Source of the DNA: Gymnogyps californianus
Lineage: Eukaryota > Chordata > Aves > Accipitriformes > Cathartidae
Direction: 5' to 3'
DNA: 64,000 nucleotides
NCBI RefSeq assembly: GCF_018139145.2
Contig: NC_059477.1
Span: forward strand, 43,726,600-43,790,599
The notes below the pieces were generated by a model. It saw only the letters and a list, made by a program, of their open reading frames with translations. It was not told the origin of the DNA and searched no databases. Shown here piece by piece: positions 1 through 13,418 of the stretch. The stretch's first letter is position 1. Every line of letters starts with the position of its first letter. A program made the position numbers and the translations under genes.

Positions 1-3000
1 GGATCAAGCTGAATTGTTAGACTGTCTAATCAAATATCTGCATTAAATATGAGGGGAATGAAGAATATCAGAAAAAAAGGGTGAACAGCTATAAATTAAC
101 TGTATCTAACAACATTTCTTTCTAATTACGGTAATTGGTTTATAATATTTGCAAGGTTGTATTGTGTGTGTGGTGGGTTTTATGGCTGATATTAACCCCC
201 ACTAATATAGAAACCAGGAATGACTATTTGAACTATTCAAGCTAAAGACAATGTTGGCACAAGAACAAGAAGGTATGGTAATCACCCTGCATACATTTAG
301 TCAGTAATCAGGCCAGAGACTAGGTTTCCCACTCCTTGGATGGCAGATTTTCAAGTAATCTTTCAATAGGACAGGAGGGAATTTAAATACTTTTATCATA
401 AAACTTGATTAATATATTATGATGTTTGTATGGTGGGAAAGCTCAAAACACTCGTGACCTCGGTGTTTCTTTGTATTGCTGTTAGTTCTTAGGTACAGTG
501 CTTGGGATTACAGCCATCACTGTCTGTAAGTATTGTCGTATTCTCAGAAACATACTGCTTTCTCCGGCAAGATTATTACTATCTGAAATCCCAAGAAAGA
601 TTTACAAATCAGACTTTTCCCCTCATCATCTGTAAGACTTTTTTTTGTAGAAGGGTAATGAAACAGAAGAAAAAGAAGTGGCTAGGTTAAAAATACAAAT
701 AGTGGAAAGAGAAGCCAAGAAAGTTTGTTCCTTGTAGGATACAGCTTAAAGCAGTTGGGATATCATCTAATGCTAGGTGGGAAAATCTTGGCACCTGAGT
801 ACAGAAAGCGAATTAAGTAGTCTGAAGCAGTGGGGACCAAGAGAAGGAATGGGGATAGCATGCCTATTTTTTGCTTTGTTTTTCCTTTATTTTTGTGCAT
901 GACAAGCGCTGCAGCTACTTTTGGGCATGATAGCCGAGGTAGTTGCCTGTACTGGAGCGTGGGAAGGATTTTCCCCATATGGTAAACTGTTGCTTTGCTT
1001 CCACTTATTAGTGCAGGGTGGCCTGCAGGGTTTTAGGGTTTTAAGTTCTGTGTACAGGAACTTACAAATTTGTGGTGTGGTCTGTGGCTGAAAGGGACTT
1101 GTAACCCTGTGAGCTGCCTAGGTATTGTGGGTTATGTTTCTGTGCTTGATTGGTGAGGTAGTTCTTGGATAATTACTTTAATTAAAGTGCCGTAACTTGT
1201 GTTTAAGAACCCAAAGTAACCATCGGAGGCTTTAGGAGAGGATCTGGAGGATGGACTCTGCCGTGAGGTGTCAGCCATGTTTTGTACCCACTGGGACTCT
1301 TTCTTGGTGTGTGGCTTCATTATAGATATGGCTTACAGTAATTACATGAAGAAGTCACGAGTGCATGAGTCAGTGGCCCAGACTTCTGCTGGTGAGGTAG
1401 ATAACAAGCCTTGGTTGCCCTTCAAAGCGTGCTGCTTTGTTCTCTTGTTTGCTGTCGTTGCTGGTTAGGTGACAAGTAGTGCAGGGCAGCCCAGGAGATT
1501 AGACCCGTATCAGCTGAGGAGAGAGATGCTTGATGACTGTTAGGAGTGCTGCAGGGGAAGCATCTTCAATTTTGGTCAGTTTAAGCTTTAATCACTTGCT
1601 TTTAAGACGCTTACTTCAGTTAGTATGGTCTGACATCCTATGTAATGTAGTGTTAACCACTTCAGTCTTTTAAAAAGCAAACGAGAGAGCTGGTAGATGA
1701 TCTTCTTAAGGGGGGTGCTAATAGGATCTTTCTCTGACTGCCTCCCCTTTTTCTTGTTACTTGGCCGCTTTCTGCATTGACACACCCTGCAAACTGCCAG
1801 TAACACTTGCTCAGAATAGTACAGCTTTAAATGCTTGAGTTACCCACAGTAAGAACCCTAATTGTGGCCTGTCTTACTGCTGTTCTGTGCGCTGTCAGTG
1901 TGGCCACCTTTTAAGTAGTCCTGCAAGAAGGATCAAAAGCTGAATTAGAGGGAGCTGAGGATAGCGACTTCAGCTGTTGGGAGAAGCAGAGGTGGTGCGA
2001 GACTCAACTCAGCCTGGAGGGACATCGGTCTGGGGCTCTCGTCATCCAAAACTTACCTGAGAAGCTTTTGGAAGGAATGAGAAGGATTGAATTAGACAAT
2101 GCTACTGTGCCAGTGGCAAGTTATGCAACCTGTAGTGGTGGTGATTATAAGTTTTCTATTTTTAAGTCTTCCATTGAGTGACTCACTTTATTAGATGTGT
2201 TCGTTTAAAATGGAATGTGAAGCACCCAGATTCCATGGAAATGGCCTCATAAAGCACACAGATATACAACATAACAGATTGGATTTCTTCTCTTAATTTA
2301 ACAGGTTTTGCGTCTCATACACCATGTCTGATGGCAGCATACAGGGCGTCACACACTCCTATTGCTAAGCTCTACAGTTTGTATCCATCTGTCTCTTCAC
2401 TTTTGCTAAAGTAGTCATCTTTCTTTGATCTCTAACTTGCGATTCTGCATCTGAATTTTCCACCATTCCCCTTCCCTCCCTCTTCCCTCATTCCTCTCAT
2501 TCTTTCTCCCAACTTTGGCCGTGCACTGCTTAGATCCAGCCTGATACCTTAATAATTAGAAAATACTTGAGTACAGAAATGCTGGCGATTGCAGTACTTC
2601 CCTTTCAGTCGCCTGGCCTCCTCGGGTGGGAGTGGGTTACACAACTCAGAATAAGATCCAGCCAACAGTCTTGCAGCTACCTGGGCTGGGCGTTACGGGA
2701 AGTAAGGAAGGCAAGTCACTCCTAGGATTTTTGTCGGCCTAATGAGAACTGCAGGGTGGCAGATGCTTGTCACGTGGGGCACGCTAATCAGAAGCATCTA
2801 CTGAAGACGGGTGTTGAAATCACTTCTTTAAAAAATAGGATGTAAGTTGCGCTTTGTACGCTTTTTGGTTTTTAAATGTGAGGCTGAAAGTGAAGCAGAA
2901 GCATCCTGCCTTTAAGAAGTGTATTAACTGATGAAGCGGAGCCCTTGCCTGTGATGCAGGAGGTCCAGGATCTGTTAGCTTGTGAGGTTCACCCAGGGAC

Positions 3001-6000
3001 CTCGCTGAGGCAGGGTCGCCAGTCACCAGCCTGGACTCTGGAGTGGGAGCTTCCTATGGAAGTGACTATTGCATGCTTCTTTACATCAAAGTAAGTGTGA
3101 CTCTGAATTGCTGGTTAAGAAATGCACTGCAGGAGGGAGCGGTTCCTACTGTGACAACAGTTTGTATTAACTTTTTTAACTTTTGGGAACTGTAAGCATG
3201 AACTTGTCCTGATAAATCTTTTGTGTAGTTTCCATTTCATGTAGACTAGTTCTGGGTTTTTTTTTGGTTGGGTTTTTTTTTTTCCGCCCTTTGTGTTTCC
3301 TTTCAAGTTTAAAGCCTATTTCTTCTTATCAGGAATCCTTTAATAGCTAGAAGTTTGAGCTAATGTCCATGTGAATCTTTACTGATACTCAACTGGTTCG
3401 CTGAGATGTGTTCCCTATGGGTTCTTTAACTCTTTGGACAGATCGCGCTGTATGCAATACCCGCTCCTTGTGGCGTGCTGCTGGCTCCTCCCATGACAGT
3501 CAAGGGCTCCTTGCTGCTGCCAGAGCTTGTTCTAGAGCCTGTCAGGGACTTCAGCCCACCCTGGAATCGAGGACGTGGATCCAAAGGATGCCATTTATGA
3601 CCTGTATCGAAAGTAAGGATAAGGCTTAACATGCAGATTTACACTGTCAGATGGCACTTACAGCATTAAAGCACTGTACACTGTATGAGCCATTTTCAAA
3701 GGTGACTCAAAATATTAGTGTTATGGAAAGATGACTTATTTCTGACTGCATCGCTTCTCATGCTGTTTGCTATTATAATTTTCATTAAAATAAAATTCAG
3801 TTTCCATCACAAGCTATTGATCTCAGCTTGGAAGAGAGTCAAGTTTTATTACCTACTTGCAAAAGATGAGGGGTTTTTAAGTGTAGGCTCTTCTCTGTGT
3901 ACATAGCACTCTGTGAACAGCCTTTGTCGTAACTATGTGGACTGCATTCTTTCCCTTTCCATTTTCTGTGCTCTGGTTTATCCTGCTTGGTGCTGACAGC
4001 GGCCTTTAGCAGCCATTCTGGGACAGAACTCGAGGAAAAAACCCACAAGTGTACGTTCAGAGAGCCTCTAATTTCTCTTTGGTTGTGTGTACGCTGAGGC
4101 AATGTTTAAGCCGTCCTCCTGCCTAGAGGAGACCTTGTTGCCTGCCATTTCCCACATGCAATGCAGTTCCTTTCGGAAAGAAGCTGGAGCGTTTGGGCAG
4201 GGAGAAGGTGCAGTACACCCCAGTAGAGTCTGACTGAAGGGTCTGGGGCAGAGCCTTGGCATGGCACACGCCAGCCTGGCACGTATATACCATGTCTCCA
4301 CCGGCTGTTTGTCTGGGGCTCTGCTTGCCTGCAGTACCTGCTAATGCCCCGAGCTCAATTCAGCCTAATCCAAATACATCTGCTCATACCTCGCAAATAT
4401 GGGCTTGCGGGTTCCTAGGATGAAATTGAGATGTTCTAGGTGTAAAAGCACTGTCTGTAGGTTTGAATGCCTGTCTAGCTTTGCGTTGGAGTGGCTTATG
4501 TTAAGCTGTATTTTCCTTTCTGTCCCTGAATAAGCTTCACTTACCGATGGTGAGCAAGATTTATGTGGCAATTTGAGCAGCCGGTCTCCTGGGAGTGTTC
4601 CTTTCTCCGGAGAATTGCATGTAATCTGGCTATCAGCTCTGAGTAGAGCTAATGACACAGGTACCCGGCTGTCGGGCAAGCAGAGGGTAGCCCCTTGCCA
4701 ACAGCTGACGGCTCAGGCTAGAAATCCCTCCTGTATAGAGGGCACTGAGCCTGCCCGTTTCTTTATGTTACATGTTATCTTGCATAATGGAAGTGGCAAA
4801 ATTGTTCTCTGTGGCATATCTCATTTCACTTTGGTGCATTAGGACAGCTGTATCTACAGTCAGACTGGTATAAGGTCCCACTGCAGGAGTGATCCTGAAC
4901 CCCGTTCCCTATGTGCCTGTACCTTCATGCCCACTGTGGTAGTGCCCGGAGCTCGCCCTTGGTGTCAGCTGAGTTGCTGTAAACAGGTTGTGTTAGTAGA
5001 AAGGCTTGTCACAGCTCTCTGCGTGGTGTTATATGTGCACTGAAAAAACTGTGCTCGTTTATGGGAGGAAGCTATGGGGCAGTCAGATCAAGTTGTAACA
5101 GTATGTGGGCAACCACATTTGTATTCTAAGGATATTAAACTGGGACAACAGAGGTGCGTGCCACTCGGCTTCCCAGTCTGATCCTCCTTCGAGGTTATTG
5201 CCTTCGCTGCTTTTGAAGCAGCTTCTGTACTGCTGCGGTTTCTGTCCTGGTATATAGGTACGCTCAGGTCTCTTTTTGTTTGGTTGGGTTTTTTTTTTTC
5301 CCCCCTCATTATCAGTACACGTTTCTGTCTGGCTTCACGTGAGGAAGCCAGCTCTGGGAGGCGGTGGAAGCGGACAGGCAGGCAGCGGCTGTTTCAGCTC
5401 CCCAGGTCTGACTGCCCGTGGTTGAGTGTCAGCACTTCTAGCTGCTGGTGGAGCTCTGCAGACTTCTGCCTCTGTTGCATTGCTTGCACTGGGTTCTGTA
5501 GGGTAAAAAGTTTCACTGGTAGAAATTTGAAGGTGGAAAAGGTTAGTATGCCAAAGGACTGTGGTATAATAGACACCATTCTAAAGATTTTGTATCTCAT
5601 CCAAAATTTTCAAGAAACCAATTTTGAGTTGAACTTTCATTTGATTTTGATAATCATTTAACTTCTGAAGACTGACTGTCCTTTCTTTATACATATGAAC
5701 AAATATTTATTGCGTGCAATTGGCAGTGGAGTTTGTTGGGTTCCTAGTAGAGATTTTGTATAGGAAACTGTTAAATAAAAGCTGTTTGCTTGCCTCTGTA
5801 GTATTGTGTTAGAGCTGGTGACAGATGCTTCAGAGTTTTCTGGATCAAAGTAAGTATTGTCAGGGCACAGGGTTTTTTGCTGTTTGTTTAAATGAATTCT
5901 CTTATCTGGAAGAACTAGTGTGTATCCTAGTTAATGAATGAGAGCCTATGGCATCCGTAAGAAAATGCTGCCTGTCAGCACATGTGCGTGCAACAGTAGG

Positions 6001-7899
6001 GTAGGGGGATAATGAAAGCTATGTTAGCATGGCAGGTTGCTGATTCCGACGGGAAGTACGGAGGAGATGGCGCAGGGAGCTCCTTCAGCTGAAGCAGCTG
6101 AAAGCAGAGACCTTGGGTCTGTGCCTGCTATTTGCAGAGGCCTGTTGGGAGATGGAAACGGAGGAGATGTAGCTCTGTGAACATGAAGAGCAGGTGTAAT
6201 GTTAGTCATTATCTTATTTCCCAGCACTGGCCCAGTACAGCTTTTAGTCGGTACGTGAGCATATTTTGTTTGAGGTTTTTTTAAAAAAAAAAAAGTTATC
6301 AGAAGAATAGGTATTTCAAACTACTGAAAAATAGCATAAGGCTATCTGTGTAACTCAGAATTGTGGTGAGTGTTGAGTTTATTTCTCCTGATTACTTTCA
6401 TAAGTTTGTACAGCATTGTTGTACAAACAACTTAGAAATCTACGACAGAACTTTGGGGGAATTTGTGCTTTTTTCTTCATATATGCAATGATATTTCTAG
6501 TGTGATTCACAATGAGAGAAACTTTAGATTTAGGTTGATGCAGTAAGGGTTTTTAAACACATAACTAAAGATGTAAAGGTCAAATAGCTACATTATTTCT
6601 TCAGATTTAAAAACTTGGGGGTTTTGTGTTTGGTGTGGTTTTTTTTTTTTGAAGTATTGATAAAATGCCTGTTAAAGGCCTGCAGAACATGCAGTCCTAA
6701 GATCATGATTTCCTTGTTTTAAAAACAAAAAATAAATGACTTCCAAAGCTCTCTGGGAAACTGCATTTTTAAAGTAAACTGGTGTAGGTGATGATCACTG
6801 AGACTTTTAGTCAGTGGTTTGTATACCTTGTGCTGCTCTAATTCAGTCCTACTCAATGAAAATGTAATGGTTTAACTCTGGTAGGTATGTACCTGGTCTT
6901 CAAAGTGAAGTCTCAGAAAAGGTTTAAGGAGGCCAGGGGGCAAGAAGCAAGGATTAGCGTCGGCCGTGCTTTCGGTTGCCCTGGTTCTGCAGTCTGCCCC
7001 TCCGCAGGCTTGGTTTGACCTTGGGTGGAGGGTGCCTTGTTGCGCAGTGGAAGGTGCTGGTGCTCAGCATTTGGCTAGGAGCCTGTTGGACTGTGCTTGC
7101 CATCTGACGCCAGCTGCTGAGCTATGGCTCTCAATTAGTTTGCTCATAGTTAATGAACTTTTGAAGAGTTTAGTTGAACCAGAGATAAGTAGGGGTTTGT
7201 GCTTCAGCCATCACCCTTTCTTACTGAACTTGGTAAAACAGTGAAAGGATACGCTTCCATTTGTTTTCTTGAAAGCCAGTATCTCTGCAGACATGTAAGC
7301 CTGCTTGTTGGAAGATGCTAATTTGTTCTTTTTAAACTCCCTTGGATTCTAGAGCATATTGTGTTCCCGGAACAGGCACTTGCAAGGGTTTCATACTATT
7401 ACTTGAAGTGACTCCTTTGCTGATGCGTAAGGTGTGTGAAACTACTTCAAGACTGCCACCAGTTTGCACTCTGAAAGATGAGTTATTATTCTAGCGACTT
7501 GAAGAAACCTTATGGTAGAAGTGTGTAGTACACAGAGTGCTTGGATGATGTATATGTGTTCACCATCACCATATGCTTTGTGTGGCTATAGATGGTACGT
7601 GAACTGGTGTTGATTGTCTTAGTTCTTTTATTTTGCAGGAGATGAGTGTGATGATGGCAGTGCAAGTTTTCCAGCTGCTGTTTTAATTCTTGTGCAGCAC
7701 TGAATTTCATATTGTGCTATGACTTCACGAGTATCTGTAGGCATTTTCAGGTATGTAGAAGTGATATTACAAAAGGTTGTCTTAACAGATTTAAGGTGGT
7801 GGGGTTTAGCTGATGGTTAGGTTTTACTTTTTAATTTGGATGGTGGGGGGAGGATAAGCCTACAGGATAGGGTCTGATTCTGAGGCACTCTGCTCCTGT

Positions 7900-8360
7900 G
7901 ATAGGACGTGTCTCAGATGGCTCAAATCCTGTCGTGCGAGACCTGTGCCAGACCGACGGGAGAGGGACTCTGCAGGCGACAGGCCTGCGTCCCGGCGTGC
8001 GTGGCTGTCCCGCAAGCTGGCTGTGCTGGGTTGCTGTGGCAGTACACTGGTGGGTGTCCCGTCCCCCCCCCATGGGCAGCCTTCCTCTGCTGGGTGCTCG
8101 CTTTCCTCTTGCAGTGGTAGCCTGCGTGCAATGCAGCTGGGCAGCGGACCGCAAACCTGATGGGGAGCCTTGTGCCCCTTCGGAGCTGGATCCGAGGAGA
8201 GCGTGCCGCGCCGCAGTGCCATGCGATGCTCTGCAGCGAGCGTAAGGGCAGGTGCAGGGCTGGCCGCGGCAGCGTGTCAGCCTGGCTATCTGTGATAGAT
8301 AGCACCCTGGCATGGTGCACTTCTTGCGCAGCTGGGTACTGGTGGGAGTGCGGCTGCTTG
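7900..8360. promoter_or_regulatory. CpG-rich patch 1, candidate promoter / first exon region
   Basis: I count about 28 CpG dinucleotides between 7907 and 8280, in a GC-rich stretch surrounded by AT-rich DNA. A donor-like GTAAGG is at 8242. Overlapping open frames on both strands are a by-product of base composition. It lies 2.0-2.5 kb upstream of coding exon 1, so it could host a non-coding first exon of GPD2. No TATA box or clear initiator is seen. Confidence 0.4.
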
Positions 8361-9099
8361 CTGTTACTGGCAGCAGGGTCTGAGACCTCTGACTCAACGC
8401 TTACTCCCTGTTTCCATGGAGGTGCTGTAGCTTTTGAGGTCAGGCCCCCACAGTAACTTCCCTTTCAGAAACTTCCCTTGCTGTGGGGGTTTTCTCTGTT
8501 GCCTTTCCCTTTTACTCCTCCCTGTCATGGTATAAAGGAAAGATGAAGTTGGTCTTTTTTGAGACCGAAGTATGAAGTAAATGGAAAATGTGATACTCTA
8601 CATACAGACCAAGAAAGGTTGATATGGTGGGGATCTTCAAGAGCGTACATGCTGCTCTTCAGAAAAACTTGTGGGAAGCTGCAAGTCTTGGCCTTCTGTA
8701 CAATAATCACTTGCATATAGTACATACATACAATATCTATACATCAAATTTTTGCATACAATAATTGTGTGTGGAATTTCCCCCTGCACTGAGCGTGCTG
8801 CAAGCAAAGTACGCAGAGAGTGAAGTTAAAAATGAAGTTTTCTTGTTTGGCTTGTGTCTTAAACATGTTTGGTGTATTTTTTTAAGAAAAAAACCAGTTG
8901 TGCTAGCTGGAAGAACTAATAGGAGAAAAAAGATGAAATGTGGACAGATGTATAGTAACATACAGTATTTCATGTTTAATTGTATTGATAAGGCCAAAGA
9001 AATAACTCTTCAGTTGTAAGTAGTTTGCTGCAAATCTTGACAAGAAAGCTGTACGCTGCCAAAAGTAGTGGTTAATAACCCAGTCTGGTGTGTTTGGTA

Positions 9100-9600
9100 T
9101 AAGATGGGCAGCAGCCGCGGAGGGAGGGCTGCGAAGCCTCTAGATCAGCAGGCGTGCGGTGAGGTGCCGTGCCATGCCATGCCGGAGCTGTGCCAGACCA
9201 GGGCAGCGGGGACGGCCTGCGGGGCCTCACCGGGGGACCAAGGCAAGGGCTGAGCCCCCCTAGCCAGGCTTCGGGTGAGGCTACCGGGGCCTCCCCCCTG
9301 GCCAGCCCCGGGATGGGGAGCTGCCACGGCTCCCTGCTCCTGGCCCGGGGCCGCTCCCGCTGCGTTGTAAGTCCGCTGGCGTTCCGGTGTTGGCACGGGG
9401 CTGTACACGTTGCCTGCTTCTGCTTTAAGCCTTAACGGTGCTAAATCTCTTGTATGGAGACTGCTGGGTGAATCTGGGGCTTGGACAAAGATGTCTTCGT
9501 AATTGGAGGGCTTGGAGCGCTGACGGGAGTCCTTCAAACGTGATGTATGTTGTTTCTAATGCGATGCGAGCTGCCGCGGTCCGGGGAAGATGGATTAGGT
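9100..9600. promoter_or_regulatory. CpG-rich patch 2, candidate promoter / first exon region
   Basis: I count about 24 CpGs between 9110 and 9410 in strongly GC-rich sequence, with a second small cluster near 9561-9590. The consensus donor GTAAGT at 9367-9372 could end a non-coding first exon about 1 kb upstream of coding exon 1. No coding potential is recognised. Confidence 0.4.
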
Positions 9601-10368
9601 TGTGCCTGCTTAAGATTCAGGTCAGTTCCATGCAAATTTTTCATTCAGTATCTGAACACTGGGTCTTTTAAGAATTTGCCTGACCCACATAGGGCTAGTT
9701 TTAAACCCTCTGTAGCTAGATGATAAAGTTCTGCACTTATTTCAAGCCGCTCAGTCTTGTCCACTGTCTCTGCTGCTGCTTCTCACTGAAGGACCTGCTT
9801 CCTGACTAGCAGTGGATCACTTCTCCACCATTCCCGGGTAGGACAAGCTTTGCTGGTATACAGTGGATACAGGGATCATAATTCCTGCTGGAAAACAAGA
9901 TGGAGTGCTGTTAGGCAAATGTGATTACAGAAATAGTTCGATGGGACAGGAGGGTAGCTAAAGGTGATCTTGTCAAGCAGATCAGCTGTTGTGGTATGGA
10001 TTTGGTGGCCATCTGGCTGATGACAGGGTGTTCTTGTTCTGCTTTTGCCACAGTATTGTAAGCACTTGTCACATATACGACTACTTAGAGTTTAAATGGG
10101 GGGTGTGTGTACGTATCTACTTGTATATCTAAATACTCTTTTGTCGTTCAGCTTTCACAGCAACTGCCAGAGCACTCTTGCTTGCCTCTGTCTAGACTTT
10201 GTTTAGAGATTACTAATATTGCAATGAAGATCGCTAATTAATATATTGCTACCCTAAGTTTCAACTTGTCACAACATTGTCATTAGTTTCTACAAATGGT
10301 CTATTCTGTGTAGCCTAGATTCTAACATGGTAAAACTGCCTATTAATTTTTATCTTCTTTTCTTACAG

Positions 10369-10476
10369 TAAAAAATGGCATTTCAGAAGGCAGTGAAAGG
10401 AACTGCTCTCATTGGAGGAGGTGCCATAGCAACAGTTTTTGGCCTCTCTCAATTTTCTCAGTATAGAAACAAACAC
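10369..10476 (+). CDS. GPD2: GPD2 coding exon 1 (residues 1-34) with 6 nt of 5' UTR
   Basis: The acceptor AG is at 10367-10368, the ATG at 10375-10377, and the donor GTAAGT starts at 10477. The start context is good: A at -3 and G at +4. The product begins MAFQKAVKG and continues with a Gly/Ala/Ile/Val-rich stretch ending near YRNKH, which fits a mitochondrial targeting and anchor segment. Because only 6 nt of UTR lie between the acceptor and the ATG, an upstream non-coding exon must exist. The exon ends in phase 0. Confidence 0.97.
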
Positions 10477-13384
10477 GTAAGTATTAATTATGATTTCTGA
10501 TAAAATATGAAACTTAAAATCTGTTTGAGCGTATGTTAGGCTTATATGAATAGTTTTGTTTGGAAAGGAATGCCAAGAGCCTCTCAGCTTGATTTGGTAG
10601 GTGCTAATCTGGAGGATGGCATTAAACGATGTTTTGCTATTGTAGGTCTTTAACCAGTGGGGAAGTGTGATTCTTGTAAATCATTTTTCATGTTTAAAAA
10701 ATGACCTTTGTGTACTACTACGGATTTTACTTAGTCGCAGGAGTGGAAAGTACCGATTGAAGTATAAGCATTAAGTAGAGTTTGGACAGTATTTTCAAAC
10801 TGAGAAGCCTGAAGCGAAACCACTAGCACTATTTCTGAAAATCTCAGCTTCAAAACAGTCATGGTGCCAGCTCTTGTTCAGTTCAAAAAGCTGAAAACTG
10901 TTTGAGGATAGGATCTGTGCCAAAGAAGTCAATGGTGAGGCTCCTGTTGTTTCTGGTGGGCATTGGCCTCTATCTGGGTGGGCACAGCCTAGACATGGGT
11001 AAGCTCGAGGCATACTTCAGTGCCGTCTTCCAGGTAACTAAGGCACACAGACAGAATAAATTCCCTCAGCAATGAAGGATGATGTTGGAGACTTACTGAT
11101 AAAGTAAAGTAGTGGTAGCAGAAAGAGGTGCAGTAGATTCCGGTGTCAATTTGTGTATTGATTCTTGCTGTTGTAGAAAATAAATGTCATTGGCATATCT
11201 GCTCCTCACAGTAGAGTCAGTTGCCATGCTCTTTAACTCGCTTCTTGATGCAGAAGCCAAGGAGAAATCAGGAAAAGGAACATGAGTTGTGGACTGGTTT
11301 TAGGCAGAGCTGGTGTGGATCAACAGCTACTCTTTTTCTTAAAGCAAATAAAGGCCTGTTGTTTTAATGCAGTTGTACTGTGTTGTATAAAATAACCATG
11401 TCTGGGCTTAGTAGATGCGTATGAGGGAATGTGTCTTCTGATCTTGTGTTAAATGTGGGCTGTGGGGCTGGCACCTCGCATTTGGCCAAAAATACTTGCC
11501 ACCAGTGTTCCGTAAAATGGTTGAAGTAGGTGTAGTCAGAGCTCTGGCCTGATTTGCTTCAGTCTGGGTTTGGAAAAATCTTAAGCCCAAGGAACTGCCT
11601 CCTCCCTCCTTTGAGATGGTGTCAGTCTGAGCAGCTAGGTGAGCAGGTGCTCATTTTGTGTGGTGTTTTCTGCTTCTCACCTTAGAAATATAATCAGTCA
11701 GCTCTTTATCTAGACAAGCTGTTACTCTGTGAACTGCTTTAGTTACCACACATTTACCATAAGTTGCCATTCAAATTGGGCAAACTGAAAATAGGAACAG
11801 AAGTGGATCTTAATGGTCTAGTTGAAGGTAAAACAGTGGGTGATGGGAGGCAGTCTTCACTGAGCTCCATGAAGGTGCGTATTACGTCTGAATAAATGAT
11901 AATCTGAATCTTCTGGCTGTTTCTATGGAGAGGAGGAGTAGCAGCTGAGGTGTTGGTAAAGCAAATGAGATGAGTCATTTCTGGGGAACCTAGCTGGAAA
12001 GTGGATAAGCCAGGATCCTTATGGCTTCAGAAAAAATGTTGCAGAAAATAAAGCCTAGCATTTAAAGTGAGCTTCCCATTGGGCTGCCTGTCTTGCACCT
12101 AGCTGATAATACTGTTTCTAACTCTCTCTGGAGTCCTTATCACAGGATTTTACAATCTGGCTTCATTACTGTCAGATATAGCAGCTTCAAATTTTAGGAC
12201 TGTTAAATAAGAGAAGGAGTTGGAAGGGAAAGTGATCTGGATAGCTCACTTGTTGTATATGCAGTATTCCAGAATTCAGGGAATTCCCATTTTTCTGGGA
12301 GTGGACGGCCATTGGATGGCCATTATGAATGTCCAGAGACAGATTAAAAACCAGAGTTTTACAGAAGGTGATCATGGTGTCAAAATGAAATAACTGCTTG
12401 TCCCCCAGTTTCTGAACCTATTGTGTAGGATCAGTCTACAAAGGATCTGAAAATTTCCAGCATATGTGTAAGCAAATGGATCTGTCAAGTGAACAGCATG
12501 TTGTTTTCATGTTGTACTAACTTGCACATTTCCCACGTGATGTCCCTTAAAGCTGCTGCCTTAAACACCTAATATAGGGCAGCAGGTGGAACATCACTGG
12601 AGGGATTGACACAAAGGAGGACAGTCCATTTGTCGTGTTGACATATCTAAGCTGTGGGCATGTCCCCCAGCCCAAGTGTCCTCTTTTTAATAATGCCTGC
12701 CAATCAAATATATGCTAGGGCAAAGATCTTGTCTTCCTTTGCCAGAGAAGGATATTGCCCCAAGATGTGCACTAATTGGCTACACATTGTAGGAAATCTG
12801 TTGTTATTTCAAGAACAGAATCCATCACATAATAAGACAGAAATAAAATGCTCGGTTTTTTTACCCACGTTCGTATTGCTTCGCTCAGTGACTGGATGTC
12901 TGTGCTGTGGCTAGCATTGTGGAATTAGGGGCACCCAGTTACAGAATAAAGACCTCGGCTGGCTAATAATCCTGAACACACAGCCTAGTTGATCTGTCTT
13001 TCTTTGTTTTCCATGTTCACTCAGCTGGCGTTCGATGTTTCTGTGAAACGTGGCTGTCCCAGGTAATTCCAAGGGAGAAGCTGAAGGGTGGTACAGTTCT
13101 AGCCCTTGCGAATGGGTGGGAGGTCATTTGGATTTGCTAGTCAAGCATACTAGTGAGTGGTTCATCTACTAAAAGGGATGAGTACTGGCAATTTCCGAAG
13201 CTGAAATTTAAATTGTCCTTGCTAGGTTTGAGAGTCAAAGCCTGACTGTGAGGAGAATGGCACAGTTAGCACGGTTAACCTTGTCTGTATGGAAACAGCT
13301 GTAAAGTGTTTACACCTTGGAAATAAAACACTCCATTGATTCAGATCTGTCCTGGTTTTCAAGATTTTTATCCCAACTTATTTT

Positions 13385-13418
<34 letters not shown>

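Larger units (their letters stand above)
1..10368 (+). other. 5' flank or first intron of GPD2
   Basis: No protein-coding exon is recognised on either strand. The first 7.8 kb is ordinary AT-rich sequence with scattered short frames only. The two CpG-rich patches at 7.9-8.36 kb and 9.1-9.6 kb are the only distinctive content. Since coding exon 1 has an acceptor at 10368, at least the last part of this stretch is intron. Confidence 0.7.

Noticed and set aside
6789..6801. C-box-like GTGATGA followed by a D-box-like CTGA
   Set aside because: The two boxes are adjacent, leaving no room for a box C/D snoRNA guide region, and no terminal stem is seen.
7831..8397. 188-codon minus-strand open frame, with other frames open on both strands at the same place
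   Set aside because: All frames are open because the patch is GC-rich and poor in TA-containing stops. The peptides are low-complexity Arg/Ser/Pro mixtures with no family resemblance.
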